A stretch of 35,899 nucleotides of DNA, from positions 1 to 35,899 of the forward strand of contig CAIRDU010000352.1 in the NCBI GenBank assembly GCA_903877395.1, given 5' to 3'. The DNA is from an uncultured Planctomycetaceae bacterium. Lineage in GTDB: Bacteria; Planctomycetota; Planctomycetia; Pirellulales; UBA1268. The notes beneath the pieces are model-generated. The model was not told where the DNA came from, did not search any database, and saw nothing but the letters and a program-made list of their open reading frames with translations. The translations under genes were made by a program, and so were the position numbers. Position 1 is the stretch's first letter; the number at the start of each line of letters is the position of its first letter. Positions 1 through 10,034 of this stretch are shown in pieces.

Positions 1-294
1 CATCCATGCTGCCGCTCATCTCCGAGTGGGGCCTCACTCTCTACCCCTTAACCTGCAGGCGGGACAAACAATAGGGAACGCATTTTCAAGAGTCAAGGCC
101 TCTCTTTCTGCCAATAAAGGCTCTTTCAGCCACGATGGCTCTGGCCAAAAACACCGTCTGTGGCACGCGTGAAAAAGACATCGGCCTGAGGGTCTGTTGC
201 ACACGCTATGCTTTGGGCGATCGGAGACAATGCGGCCTCAAGGCACGTGCCAACACCGCTAATTTTTCTAGAGTGTGAGGAGAAGTCCACAGAC

Positions 295-939
295 ATGGCT
301 GATCCACTTATTTCTTTGGGAGTTGTTTCTTCCGGAACCGCCAACTCAATTGTCGGGGCTGGGAATCCGCCCACTGCCGCGGCTTGGCAGACGGCATTTG
401 AATCTGCGTTGCCCTATCGCGATTTTTTAGAACGGCACGGAACTGCCGATCAACGCAGCCGGTGGGAAGCATTTCACGCCAGAGTCTCGCTGACGCAGGC
501 TCAAAAAACGCTGCTGGGCGGATTCGTGCGACGCATGCCGGTGCTGGTGCTAGCCGGGGCGTGGTGCGGCGACTGCGTGAACCAATGCCCGATCTTTGCT
601 CACTTTGCGGCTGCATCGCCCGCAGTCGACCTGAAATTTCTGGATCGGGATGCCCATCCCGATATAGCCGCGCATCTAAAAGTGTGTGGTGGGCAGCGGG
701 TGCCCGTTGCGGCATTTCTGAGTGAGGATTATTCCCCAGTCCTCTTCTACGGCGACAAAACATTGTCAGCCTACCGTGCTTCGGCCGCGTCGCAGTTCGG
801 CGAGAGTTGCGACAGCGGCGCTGTGCCTCCTGCCGTTGGGGCGATTACCGCTGTCACGGCGGACTGGCTGGATCAATTCGAGCGAGTGCAGTTGATCCTG
901 CGGCTTTCGGGACGGCTGCGACAGATACACGGAGACTGA
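295..939 (+). CDS. Thioredoxin-family protein (WCGDC active site)
   Basis: ORF 208..939; likely start ATG at 295 (MADPLISLG...). Contains VLVLAGAWCGDCVNQCPIFAHFA, a thioredoxin-like CxxC with preceding beta strand, and RVPVAAF (cis-Pro region). Confidence 0.8.
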   Translation: MADPLISLGVVSSGTANSIVGAGNPPTAAAWQTAFESALPYRDFLERHGTADQRSRWEAFHARVSLTQAQKTLLGGFVRRMPVLVLAGAWCGDCVNQCPIFAHFAAASPAVDLKFLDRDAHPDIAAHLKVCGGQRVPVAAFLSEDYSPVLFYGDKTLSAYRASAASQFGESCDSGAVPPAVGAITAVTADWLDQFERVQLILRLSGRLRQIHGD

Positions 940-1051
940 TGCACTCGCTGTCTGGCGAGGAACGGCGATGCGAACTCCGAATGCAAGCGTGCCTGACCTC
1001 CAAAACAAACGTTGCTATTGCATCAACACACAAGCAAAGGCGAATGATCGT

Positions 1052-1402
1052 ATGACCAGCCGCGAACGTTGGACGGTATATCCACTGCTCTTCCTGGCCT
1101 TGGGATTGGCTATTCGCGCCGCAGTGTTGCCGGCTGAAAACTTTACAACAGCAACGATCCAAGGACTCGACGCCACTCGACTGATCTGCCGTGAGATCGT
1201 CGTGGCATCTGAGGACGGCACGATTCTGGTTCACATTGGCCGCGTCATGGACGGTGGTGGCGGGCGGATCGAAGTGAAAGACAGCCGAGGAGTGGAGGCT
1301 ATTTCGATTGGCACCGGCGCCGAAGGCCGTGAAGGCAGGGTGGAATTCTTTGACGACCAAGGAACGCCTTCGGGGCAAATCAGGGGCGAGGCCACCGACT
1401 GA
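1052..1402 (+). CDS. Hypothetical protein with N-terminal TM/signal segment
   Basis: ORF 968..1402; likely start ATG 1052 (MTSRERWTVYPLLFLALGLAIRAAVLPAE...), hydrophobic N-terminus followed by Gly-rich beta-like region. No family recognised. Confidence 0.55.
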   Translation: MTSRERWTVYPLLFLALGLAIRAAVLPAENFTTATIQGLDATRLICREIVVASEDGTILVHIGRVMDGGGGRIEVKDSRGVEAISIGTGAEGREGRVEFFDDQGTPSGQIRGEATD

Positions 1403-1485
1403 GAGTGGCCCATTGGGCCGAGGACTCCAAGCCAAATGGTCCATGGGACATAGGCCGGTCATTTCCCCAAACACTCGTGCATCAA

Positions 1486-1559
<74 letters not shown>

Positions 1560-1678
1560 GCCGGATAACGTCCCAACGATCGTAGCGGTTTTAACGGGAG
1601 TCTCAAGCAGGGGGTCCAGGCTGGTGCGGTTGAGCCGGTTTAAAAACCAACACTTTTGCCATGAATCCAGAGCCGGCT

Positions 1679-1708
1679 TTGACCAGAGTGCCTTTCGAAG
1701 CGTATTTT
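1679..1708 (+). promoter_or_regulatory. Putative sigma70-like promoter for the FHA gene
   Basis: TTGACC - 18 bp - TATTTT about 70 bp upstream of the likely FHA start at 1777. Confidence 0.35.
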
Positions 1709-1776
1709 ATCAGGAGAAAGATTCTCTCTAGCGATAGGTGACGGGGCAGTCCGATCGCTGGCCTGAACATGGCTTC

Positions 1777-2445
1777 ATGGGATACGTCACTCTTCGAGTT
1801 CTGCACGGTGCCGACCGCGGCAAAATCTTCGACCACTTGTCGACCCCGGTAACGATCGGTCGCGAGGAAGGTAATTCGATTCAGCTCAACGACGAGCGAA
1901 TCAGTCGCTATCACCTCAAACTGCAGGAAGACAACGAAAAAATTGTGCTGACGGATCTGGAAAGCACCAACGGCACAAAGGTGAACGGCGAAGATATTCA
2001 GGTGCGGATCGTGCGTGACGGCGACATGATCGCGGTGGGCCGATCGCTCCTCCTGGTCGGTTCACGCAGCGATATTGATCGTCGCATCGCCGAAATCGCT
2101 GCCAAGCTTCCGCCGGCCGACGAAGCACGTGCTAAGCAAATGGGAGAGCGGCTGCAACATATCGCAGCGCAGCAGTCGGATGTGATCGAAGACTTGGGAG
2201 ACGTTCGCACTCCCCTGTTGCCAGGCGGGCCACCACCGCTTCCGGAGCGACTCAGCCCAAGCCAGGCGGCCGAAATGGCTGAACTGCTCGACTACGTACA
2301 GGCCGTCCTCCGCGAGGCGACGGAAGGAGCCGTGATGCGACCTGGCAACGAGCGAGTCGAGATCGATTTTCCGCACTGGCAAGCCGTGCTTGATCTGCAG
2401 GCGAGGCTAGCCGAATTGCTCCGTGAAATCGGCGAACCGAAATAA
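1777..2445 (+). CDS. FHA-domain protein
   Basis: ORF 1738..2445, likely start 1777 (MGYVTLRVLHGADRGKIF). FHA motifs: VTIGREEGNSIQLNDERISRYHLKL and LTDLESTNGTKVNGEDI. Confidence 0.9.
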   Translation: MGYVTLRVLHGADRGKIFDHLSTPVTIGREEGNSIQLNDERISRYHLKLQEDNEKIVLTDLESTNGTKVNGEDIQVRIVRDGDMIAVGRSLLLVGSRSDIDRRIAEIAAKLPPADEARAKQMGERLQHIAAQQSDVIEDLGDVRTPLLPGGPPPLPERLSPSQAAEMAELLDYVQAVLREATEGAVMRPGNERVEIDFPHWQAVLDLQARLAELLREIGEPK

Positions 2446-2739
2446 GAGCCGAGTCTATGTGGGTGCGCCCAGACTCAAGTCGGACGGCGAATACCCCGTC
2501 GCCAGATTGGGAGGAAACCGGACGGCGCTATGTGAGGCCGATCGGATTCCACTTCGGCTTCGCCTCGGGCTTGTAGGAGAGGAAGCAACGGCGGGAATGA
2601 AAGCGACGGCGGGTGAGACAAGCGAAACCGACGCCGAAACCAGAAACCGAAGGAGCATGGTGAGGCTCTTGTGGGATGGCTGGCCTCACCCAAACGCAAA
2701 CTACAAACATGAAACCGGCTTTAATTCTCGGGGCCTATT

Positions 2740-3414
2740 CTATTCTTGGTCGCCGACGACTGACTCCGCCACGCTGTCTCGGTGAAAGTAGAGCACGGCT
2801 GGCGGGATCGACCTCGTTTCCCAAGCCTCCCGATTCGGCAACACCTGCGGATCAAATGTTGTATCGGCCTCCACCACGAGCGTGCTGCCCGCCGGGGCCG
2901 CCAACCGCATGGCATCGATGAGTGCTGCGAGATCGTCCCATCGTTCACTGAAGAACGACCACGGAGGCGAAATAAAAACAATCCACGGCGATGACGTTGG
3001 CAACTGGGGCATGCATTTGGCCCACAGCAACACATCCCCAGTGCGCACGTCAATTTTTTCTTGGATGCCCAGAGATTCGCCGCTGCGTCGCAGGATCGCA
3101 GCGGTTGGAAAATGCCGCTCCACAAAGATTGCCCGCAAGGCACCGCGGCTAACGGCTTCGAAGCCGATCGCGCCCGAACCGGCAAACAAGTCGATTGCCA
3201 GAGCCCCTTTGACATCTGTGCCGAGCAGGTCAAACAGCGACTCCCTCACCCGGTCTTTCATTGGCCGCGTGCGAGCATCGGGGATAAATTCCAGACGCCG
3301 CCCCCGGAGTTCGCCACCCCCAATGCGGGGAGCGCTGGCAGCCTCCTCCCGCCGTGTGAGAGGGACCGACGGCGACGCGGAACGATCGGTCTTGGGACGG
3401 GCGCGGCGGGGCAT
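2740..3414 (-). CDS. rsmD: 16S rRNA (guanine966-N2)-methyltransferase, RsmD family
   Basis: [62 protein letters not shown]: typical RsmD N-terminus and SAM motif I ([10 protein letters not shown]). Motif IV reads SPPW. Confidence 0.88.
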   Translation of the reverse strand: MPRRARPKTDRSASPSVPLTRREEAASAPRIGGGELRGRRLEFIPDARTRPMKDRVRESLFDLLGTDVKGALAIDLFAGSGAIGFEAVSRGALRAIFVERHFPTAAILRRSGESLGIQEKIDVRTGDVLLWAKCMPQLPTSSPWIVFISPPWSFFSERWDDLAALIDAMRLAAPAGSTLVVEADTTFDPQVLPNREAWETRSIPPAVLYFHRDSVAESVVGDQE

Positions 3415-3527
3415 GTGCGACTTTCCAGTGGAGCAGGCGAGTATTTGACCAGAGCGTGTGTTTCAGAACGCATACGAAACGTGTTATGGTAGCTGGAGAG
3501 AGCCAAATTTTTTTGAGGAGACACACG

Positions 3528-4667
3528 ATGGCTGTAGCCCCCCATTTTCAAGCGATTTCTTTAGGACTCCTGGTGATCGGTGCAGCGGCCACGCCTACCA
3601 ATGCCCAAGTGGTAAAATCGCCCGTTGTCGAAACCAAAATTTCCCCTGCCCACGCCCAAGCAGAGTTTGCCGCCGCGAGCAAAGAGATGAAACGACTCGT
3701 CGGCGAGATGACCGTCTTGCAGGCCGAATACCAGCAACCGGGGAGTGATAAAAAAGCCGTCGAGGCAAAGTTTGCCATCACAAAGGATCAGGCACAGACC
3801 ACGAGTTCGCGGCTGGAAACAGCTGCGTTTGCACTGGCGATGATCGAGCCGCGTAACCCTGATGCCCAACAAATCTGCGGTGCGGTGGTCGCGGCTGCAC
3901 TCAAAGTCGACGATCCTTTCAAGGCGATCAAGTTGACTGAGATGCTCAGCACGGCTGGCGCGGCCAGCGGCGACGTCATGCTCATGGGTGCCACTGCGGC
4001 GATCTCGCTCTCGCAACTTGATGAGGCCACCATTTTCTTGAAAAAAGCTATCGCGGCGGGCATTGATCGGTCAAAGGTTGACGGGCTTGAGCAGGCGATT
4101 CAGACGGAACGGCCAAAGGTAGACGCGGAGATGCTCACACGGAAGGCCGAGGCTGCCGCTGACGATCTGCCACGCGTGAAGATGACAACATCGAAGGGTC
4201 CTATCGTCATCGAATTATTTGAAAACGAGGCGCCAAACAGTGTGGCTAATTTTATCGCCCTCGTGGAGAAGGGTTTTTACAACGGCACTCCTTTCCATCG
4301 CGTGATCGGCGGTTTCATGGCACAAGGAGGTGATCCGACTGGTTCGGGCACGGGAGGCCCCGGGCACGTGATCGATTGTGAGTGCGAAGCACCGGGTGCC
4401 AGAAAGCATTTTCTGGGCACGCTTTCGATGGCCCACGCGGGCAAAAACACGGGTGGCTCACAGTTTTTCCTTACGTTCCGACCCACAGAACACCTGGACG
4501 GCAAGCACACTGTATTTGGGCGTGTGATTGAGGGCTTTGACGTGCTTCCTCAACTCAATCGCACCGAGGGGCCTCTGGTCAGCGGCCAGCCGCCGGATAC
4601 GATCGTAAAGGCCGAGGTCATTCGGAAGCGAAACCATCCCTACGAGCCCAAAACGCGTCCAAAGTAG
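3528..4667 (+). CDS. Exported cyclophilin-type peptidyl-prolyl cis-trans isomerase with N-terminal helical domain
   Basis: Likely start ATG 3528. Signal-like N-terminus ([27 protein letters not shown]), then cyclophilin core: [56 protein letters not shown]...[31 protein letters not shown]. Confidence 0.93.
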   Translation: MAVAPHFQAISLGLLVIGAAATPTNAQVVKSPVVETKISPAHAQAEFAAASKEMKRLVGEMTVLQAEYQQPGSDKKAVEAKFAITKDQAQTTSSRLETAAFALAMIEPRNPDAQQICGAVVAAALKVDDPFKAIKLTEMLSTAGAASGDVMLMGATAAISLSQLDEATIFLKKAIAAGIDRSKVDGLEQAIQTERPKVDAEMLTRKAEAAADDLPRVKMTTSKGPIVIELFENEAPNSVANFIALVEKGFYNGTPFHRVIGGFMAQGGDPTGSGTGGPGHVIDCECEAPGARKHFLGTLSMAHAGKNTGGSQFFLTFRPTEHLDGKHTVFGRVIEGFDVLPQLNRTEGPLVSGQPPDTIVKAEVIRKRNHPYEPKTRPK

Positions 4668-4705
4668 GACGGCGTTATGGATCGGACCATAGGCGCATAC
4701 ACGCT

Positions 4706-5404
4706 ATGAAAACGAGACACCGACGATCCCCGACAGAACGCTCTGACTCGCAGGCAGAGCCCACGACTCTCCTGCGTTTGGTGTGTGTTGTGTGCGGCGG
4801 CATCGTGGGGTGCTTTGCCATCGTTCTGGCCACATGGTCCAACCAATCTGCACCGTTGCAGATCGTCCACGCCGCAGATCCCGTTTCCGGAGCCGCCGCC
4901 ATGCCCACTGACCCGACGCAACCTGATTTGACGCAGTCTCCAACGCAACCCCCGACCGATCCCGCTGTTGCAGCCAATCCAGCCCTTGCCGGTCGCGTGG
5001 CCGATGAGGATCTGCCCAAGACAAACGCCGAGTGGCGCAAGCGTCTTTCGCCCGAGCAATTCGAGGTCGCGCGGAAGAAAGGCACCGAGCGGGCTTTTAC
5101 TGGCAAGTATTGGGATACCACTACCCCTGGCATCTACCGTTGCATCTGCTGCGGCGAACCGCTTTTTAAGTCGAATGAAAAATTCGAAAGTGGGTGTGGA
5201 TGGCCCAGTTTTTCAAGTCCGATCGACGGAGTGAAGGGCACGACGGTTGCCGAACACGAAGATGTTTCACATTTCATGCGTCGCACAGAGGTGACGTGCA
5301 GACGTTGCGGAGCCCATCTGGGGCACGTGTTCAACGATGGCCCGCCGCCGACTGGCCTGCGTTACTGCATCAACTCCGCCTCAATCGTGCTGGATAAAAA
5401 GTAA
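4706..5404 (+). CDS. msrB: Peptide-methionine (R)-S-oxide reductase MsrB with N-terminal membrane segment and linker
   Basis: [44 protein letters not shown]...[34 protein letters not shown]: MsrB fold with two CxxC zinc motifs and catalytic RYCINS. Confidence 0.95.
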   Translation: MKTRHRRSPTERSDSQAEPTTLLRLVCVVCGGIVGCFAIVLATWSNQSAPLQIVHAADPVSGAAAMPTDPTQPDLTQSPTQPPTDPAVAANPALAGRVADEDLPKTNAEWRKRLSPEQFEVARKKGTERAFTGKYWDTTTPGIYRCICCGEPLFKSNEKFESGCGWPSFSSPIDGVKGTTVAEHEDVSHFMRRTEVTCRRCGAHLGHVFNDGPPPTGLRYCINSASIVLDKK

Positions 5405-5438
5405 GTCACCGTCGCGTTGCAGATCACGCAAACGGTTT

Positions 5439-6350
5439 CTATCTGGCGAGGAGCCAAGCCAAGAGGCCTTTTTGAACGTGCATGCGGTTGGCGGCCTCCT
5501 CGACCACAACGCTCTGCGGACCGTCAATCACGGCATCGGTGACTTCCTCGCCCCGCCTGGCGGGCAGGCAGTGCATGAAAATTGCATCCGGACATCGCTT
5601 CATGAGGGTTTCATTCACCTGAAAAGAGGCAAAAGCTGCCATCCGCTTGGCTCGTTCCTGCTCCTGGCCCATGCTTGCCCAGACGTCGGTGTAGACAACA
5701 GCCGCGCCCTCCACCGCTGCTATCGGATCGGTTGTTTCTACGATTTCAGCATTCGGCAGAATCTGCTGAACATGTGCGCGAAATAGTGCGTCAAACCGAT
5801 AGTCCTTCGGCGAGGCCAACACAAACCGCATGCCCAACTGGCCGCAGAGAATCGCGAGTGAACGAGCCACATTATTGCCGTCGCCAACAAATGTCAGCGT
5901 GCGGCCAGCGACTCGCCCCACGTGCGAGCGGAGGGTGTAGATATCGGCCAATGCCTGGCATGGGTGGCAGTAGTCGCTGAGGCCGTTGATCACCGGCACG
6001 CTGGAGGCAGCGGCCAGCGACACAAGCGTGTCGTGAGACTTTGTGCGGCAGACAATTGCATCGACGTACTGGCTAAGCACGCGGCCAAAGTCGGCGATGC
6101 TCTCCCGCGAACCAGCAAAGCCTGTGTCTTCACCGAGGAAAACGCTCGAACCACCAAGGTGGACCATCGCCGCTTGAAAGCTCACCCGAGTGCGGAGGCT
6201 CGGCTTCTCAAACACCAACGCCAACACGCGGCCAGGAAGCAGCGCGTCCCGGCGGCCGGCGTTATATTTGGCTTGCAGGTCCTGCGAGACGGCAAAAATC
6301 GCCTCGATCTCTGAGGCAGAGATATCTTCTGGAACAATGAGATGACGCAT
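5439..6350 (-). CDS. argF: Ornithine carbamoyltransferase
   Basis: FEKPSLRTRVSFQAAMVHLGG (carbamoyl-phosphate site S-x-R-T-R), NGLSDYCHPCQALADIYTL, MHCLPARRGEEVTDAVIDG. Confidence 0.97.
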   Translation of the reverse strand: MRHLIVPEDISASEIEAIFAVSQDLQAKYNAGRRDALLPGRVLALVFEKPSLRTRVSFQAAMVHLGGSSVFLGEDTGFAGSRESIADFGRVLSQYVDAIVCRTKSHDTLVSLAAASSVPVINGLSDYCHPCQALADIYTLRSHVGRVAGRTLTFVGDGNNVARSLAILCGQLGMRFVLASPKDYRFDALFRAHVQQILPNAEIVETTDPIAAVEGAAVVYTDVWASMGQEQERAKRMAAFASFQVNETLMKRCPDAIFMHCLPARRGEEVTDAVIDGPQSVVVEEAANRMHVQKGLLAWLLAR

Positions 6351-6361
6351 AAAGGATTCGG

Positions 6362-7603
6362 TTAGCTTCGAGAGGCAACTTCAAGGATGGCGTCAGAGAG
6401 CTTATCGCAGCCTTCGTGAACATCTGCCGGAGAGATGGTCATCGCCGGAAGAAGCCGAATAACGCGGCCTTGCGTGCAATTGACGAGGAGGTTTTTTTCA
6501 AGGCATGCCTGCACGACAGCGGCACCATCAATCGAAAGCTCTATACCGATCATCATACCAATGACTCGCACGCCTCGCACCGCATCGCACTGTGCTTTGA
6601 GCGACTCCAGTCGCGTGCGGAAAAGAGCCGCTGCGGCATCGACGTGATTGAGGAGATTCTGCTGCTCGATCATCTCAATCGCCGCCAAGCCGGCAACCGC
6701 GGCAATCGGATTGCCGCCAAACGTGGCTGCGTGCATCCCTGGCCGCAGGTGTTTGGCGAGTTCCACGGTCGTGAGCATCGCGCCGCCTGCCACCCCTGCG
6801 CAGAGGCTCTTGGCCAGCGTCATCACATCGGGCGTCACGCCAAAGTGCTGGTAGCCAAACCACTTGCCCGTACGGCCGCAGCCACACTGCACCTCGTCGA
6901 ACACTAGCAGCAGATCCCGCTGATCGGCAATGCGACGCAGTCCCTCCAGAAAGCCCGGGGGGGCGGGCACAACGCCTCCCTCGCCTAAGATCGGTTCGAT
7001 GAGGATTCCACCGGTGTATTCGTCGATCAGTTTTTCAACCGCATCCAGATCACCGTGTGGGGCATATTGAAAACCAGCCACCATGGGCCCCAATCCCTCA
7101 TGGTATTTAGGCTGAGCTGTGGCCGACACACTGCCCATCGTGCGGCCGTGGAAGCCCCCCTGAAACGTGATGATCTTGTATCGCTTGCCGTCGGTGCGAA
7201 GCCGAACGAGTTTGATGGCAGCCTCGTTGGCCTCGGTACCAGAGTTGCAGAAAAAAGCCTGCCCACCAAATGACCGTTCCGAGAGCGCCTTGGCCCACTC
7301 CCCCTGCGGCTGCGTGTACCACGTATTGGGTACATGGATCAGTGCCGCCATCTGTTCCTGCACAGCGCGCACAACCGGTTCGGGGCAATGCCCCAGGAGA
7401 TTGCAGCCCCAACCAGGAAAAAGGTCAAGATACTCCGCGCCCTCGGCATCCCACACCCGAGAGCCTTGGCCCCGCACGAGGCACACAGGAAACCGTCTGT
7501 AGTTTGGCACAACATAGCGATCGAAGACGTCGATCACTGCCTGCGTCTTTGCGCCAATGGCAGCGGACTTTCCAGCGACAGCATTCGTATCAATCGTGGC
7601 CAT
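6362..7603 (-). CDS. argD: Acetylornithine aminotransferase
   Basis: ORF 6362..7804, likely start at 7603 (MATIDTNAVAGKSAAIGAKTQ), overlapping the argB 3' end by 14 bp. Class-III aminotransferase motifs: FFCNSGTEANEAAIKLVR, FQGGFHGRTMGSVSAT, LLVFDEVQCGCGRTGKWFGYQHFGVTPDVMTLAKSL. Confidence 0.95.
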   Translation of the reverse strand: MATIDTNAVAGKSAAIGAKTQAVIDVFDRYVVPNYRRFPVCLVRGQGSRVWDAEGAEYLDLFPGWGCNLLGHCPEPVVRAVQEQMAALIHVPNTWYTQPQGEWAKALSERSFGGQAFFCNSGTEANEAAIKLVRLRTDGKRYKIITFQGGFHGRTMGSVSATAQPKYHEGLGPMVAGFQYAPHGDLDAVEKLIDEYTGGILIEPILGEGGVVPAPPGFLEGLRRIADQRDLLLVFDEVQCGCGRTGKWFGYQHFGVTPDVMTLAKSLCAGVAGGAMLTTVELAKHLRPGMHAATFGGNPIAAVAGLAAIEMIEQQNLLNHVDAAAALFRTRLESLKAQCDAVRGVRVIGMMIGIELSIDGAAVVQACLEKNLLVNCTQGRVIRLLPAMTISPADVHEGCDKLSDAILEVASRS

Positions 7604-8582
7604 AGAGAGCGGCTCCAGAAACCGCGAGGGCAGATGCCGTGACAGGGGCACCGTGGGAGTTTGACGCCACAGCATCATCGCGGATGAGTTCCGTGCCAAC
7701 ACCGCTGTTGGTATAGATTTCAAGAAGCAGCGAATGCCGCAGCCGGCCGTCAATGATATGGATCTTCTTGACTCCCTGCTCCAGCGTGTTGAGGCAGCCC
7801 TCAATTTTTGGAATCATGCCTGCGGCGATAGTGCCATCGGCGATCATGCGTCTGGCCTCGGTTGCGGTGAGCGAATGCACGAGACTATTCGGATCACTGA
7901 CGTCCTTCAGCACGCCTGGAATGTCGCTTAAGACGACCATTTTTTCAGCGCGAATCGCAGCGGCTACGGCGGTCGCAGCCGTATCGGCATTCACGTTGAG
8001 CTTCGTCCCGTCGCCGGCGAGAGCCATCGATGGGATCACGGGCACCTGCCCGGCATAGGTGAGGTTGTCGATTGTGAGTCGATCCACCCGCGTGACCTCG
8101 CCCACGTGGCCTAAATCAATCGGCTCGCCATCGGCGCCTTCCAGTACCAGCTTCTCGCCAAAAAGCACATTGGTGGAAAGGAAATTCAGCGACATGGCGC
8201 GGCCGCCGTATTCCTCAATCCTCGCAACGAGCTCGTGGTTGAGGTCCGTGGCAAGCACTTTCTCAACAATGTCGAGCGTGGCTTGATCGGTGTATCGCCG
8301 GCCTTGCACAAAGCGGGGCTGGATGCCCGCCTCGTCCATGGCACGGGTGATGGCCTTGCCGCCGCCGTGAACCACAACGATCCGCATACCGAGGGTAGAC
8401 ATAAACACAATGTCGACAAGCAGGTGCCGTAGCGAGTCTGGATGTTCGACAACGCTACCACCGAGCTTGATCACGGTCGTTGTGTCGCGAAACTTGCGGA
8501 TCCAACCGAGGGCCTCAATAAGGGTGTCGGCCTTTTGAATCGCTTTGTTTTGCGGGTTGTTTTTTTGAGTGGTCGGTGGCAC
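7590..8582 (-). CDS. argB: Acetylglutamate kinase
   Basis: TVIKLGGSVVE, VVVHGGGKAITRAMDEAGIQPRFVQGRRYTD, GEPIDLGHVGEVTRVD, LNVNADTAATAVAAAIRAEKMVVLSDIPGVL. Confidence 0.97.
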   Translation of the reverse strand: MPPTTQKNNPQNKAIQKADTLIEALGWIRKFRDTTTVIKLGGSVVEHPDSLRHLLVDIVFMSTLGMRIVVVHGGGKAITRAMDEAGIQPRFVQGRRYTDQATLDIVEKVLATDLNHELVARIEEYGGRAMSLNFLSTNVLFGEKLVLEGADGEPIDLGHVGEVTRVDRLTIDNLTYAGQVPVIPSMALAGDGTKLNVNADTAATAVAAAIRAEKMVVLSDIPGVLKDVSDPNSLVHSLTATEARRMIADGTIAAGMIPKIEGCLNTLEQGVKKIHIIDGRLRHSLLLEIYTNSGVGTELIRDDAVASNSHGAPVTASALAVSGAALYGHD

Positions 8583-8620
8583 GTGGCGAGTTGTCCTTGC
8601 AGTCTAGTTATGCTTGCGGT

Positions 8621-9712
8621 CTATAAAGCGGCGATTGAGGCTGGCGTGGGCTGCTGCCCAGGGGCATGCCCATCAAAACTATTTGCTTCCGGGCGAAACA
8701 GACTGTTGGTGCCGGCTAAAAAATCGCGGGCATCGGCGACAGCGATCCTAGTGCCGTGACGGGCACCCAATACGGCCGCCTTGGGCCCTCGTCCCACAAG
8801 GCTCGCAATCAGGGCGCCAGGGAGCGTTGCCGTAAAGCCGACGACGCTGCCGAAACAATAAAGGGTTTGTCCAACAACCAGACTCATCTCCGCAAGACTG
8901 CTCTTTTGCGAAGTGATTGGGGAGGCAACGACTGGCCCGATCCCCCGATTATCCCGGAGCCATCGCTCCTGAAAAACTCGGCGAGCGGTGTCGTCAACGG
9001 AGTGCATAAAGCTGCTATCGAAAAGGAACGACATGGCTGTACCCACTACCGGAACGATGTCGACCAGATGCCGAGAGACCAGATCGACCGTATCTTTCGC
9101 AGCCATATTGCGACTGGTGTGGGTGATGAGATCACCCTCCCGGGCCAAGCTGTGATGGCCGGTGTCGATCTCTTCGTGAAGCATCTGAATAAGCTTTTGT
9201 CTTTCAACACAATCCTCGACCGACGTGATTTCTAGAATATCAATCACAATGGCCTGATCCACAATCCGATCGAGCGGATAGCCGTAGCAGTGTGCGATGC
9301 GTGCAATGGAACGGAGCGAAGAAATTAACTGGCCCGGAATGTGCACCGCAGGGCCGCCAAGCGAGAGCGCCACGCCTTCCGCCAAGGCAACCAACTCTGC
9401 CTTGGCGCTGAATGTGCTTGCGATCGCATCGCACTCTTCCAGCGTGCGCCCGCTTAATTCGCGAATATCGGCGACGCCAGCACATTTCGCCACTTCTCTT
9501 ACCGAATCAGATTTTGCGGCAATGCTTTCCATTGCCGTGACGAATTTTGTCACCACGGCACGGGGCACAAAATACCCAACGACCCACGTGATCGGCGACG
9601 TGAATGCGTCGATGCATTCAGAGAGGATGCTGGGGCGCCTGTTTTTCCATGCCGCGATCTCGCTGATCTGCTGGTGCTCGTACGGCGTCGGCTGGTAAGG
9701 GGAAGGCGTCAT
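8621..9712 (-). CDS. EcsC-family protein
   Basis: YEHQQISEIAAWKNRRPSILSECIDAFTSPITWVVGYFVPRAVVTKFV... VDLVSRHLVDIVPVVGTAMSFLFDSSFMHSVDDTARRVFQERWL; overall layout resembles EcsC-family proteins. Confidence 0.75.
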   Translation of the reverse strand: MTPSPYQPTPYEHQQISEIAAWKNRRPSILSECIDAFTSPITWVVGYFVPRAVVTKFVTAMESIAAKSDSVREVAKCAGVADIRELSGRTLEECDAIASTFSAKAELVALAEGVALSLGGPAVHIPGQLISSLRSIARIAHCYGYPLDRIVDQAIVIDILEITSVEDCVERQKLIQMLHEEIDTGHHSLAREGDLITHTSRNMAAKDTVDLVSRHLVDIVPVVGTAMSFLFDSSFMHSVDDTARRVFQERWLRDNRGIGPVVASPITSQKSSLAEMSLVVGQTLYCFGSVVGFTATLPGALIASLVGRGPKAAVLGARHGTRIAVADARDFLAGTNSLFRPEANSFDGHAPGQQPTPASIAAL

Positions 9713-10034
9713 GTGTTTGCGTCTGTTGCGTGACCCTGCGCGAGCCAGGATAGAACGTGGTTGCGAGTGCGACTGGAAGCGGTGAATCCTCTGAACGCAT
9801 CCGACTCACAAATAGTAGTGGCAGAAGAGGGAAGAGTATAGCAAGCCCCTGCCGCAGATGTGCCATCGCCAGACTTCGGCCTTGGCCCGAGATTGCGGGA
9901 TGGCTGAGCAGTGGGGCCCCTAGGAGGATCCCTGCGTGTTACAGACGCCGGAATAGCAGAAAGCTCGTTTGCGAAGTGCCGGTGAATCTCCTAACCTTCA
10001 CGCTTGGCCTCTCTACGGCAGTGCGGGCTCACAC

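Noticed and set aside
854-1474. 206-aa minus-strand ORF
   Set aside because: Overlaps two better plus-strand CDSs and has no coherent protein features.
3444-3454. TTTGACCAGAG shared with 1678..1688 upstream of the FHA gene
   Set aside because: An 11-bp match of two promoter-like regions could be chance; no matching -10 spacing at the 3444 copy.
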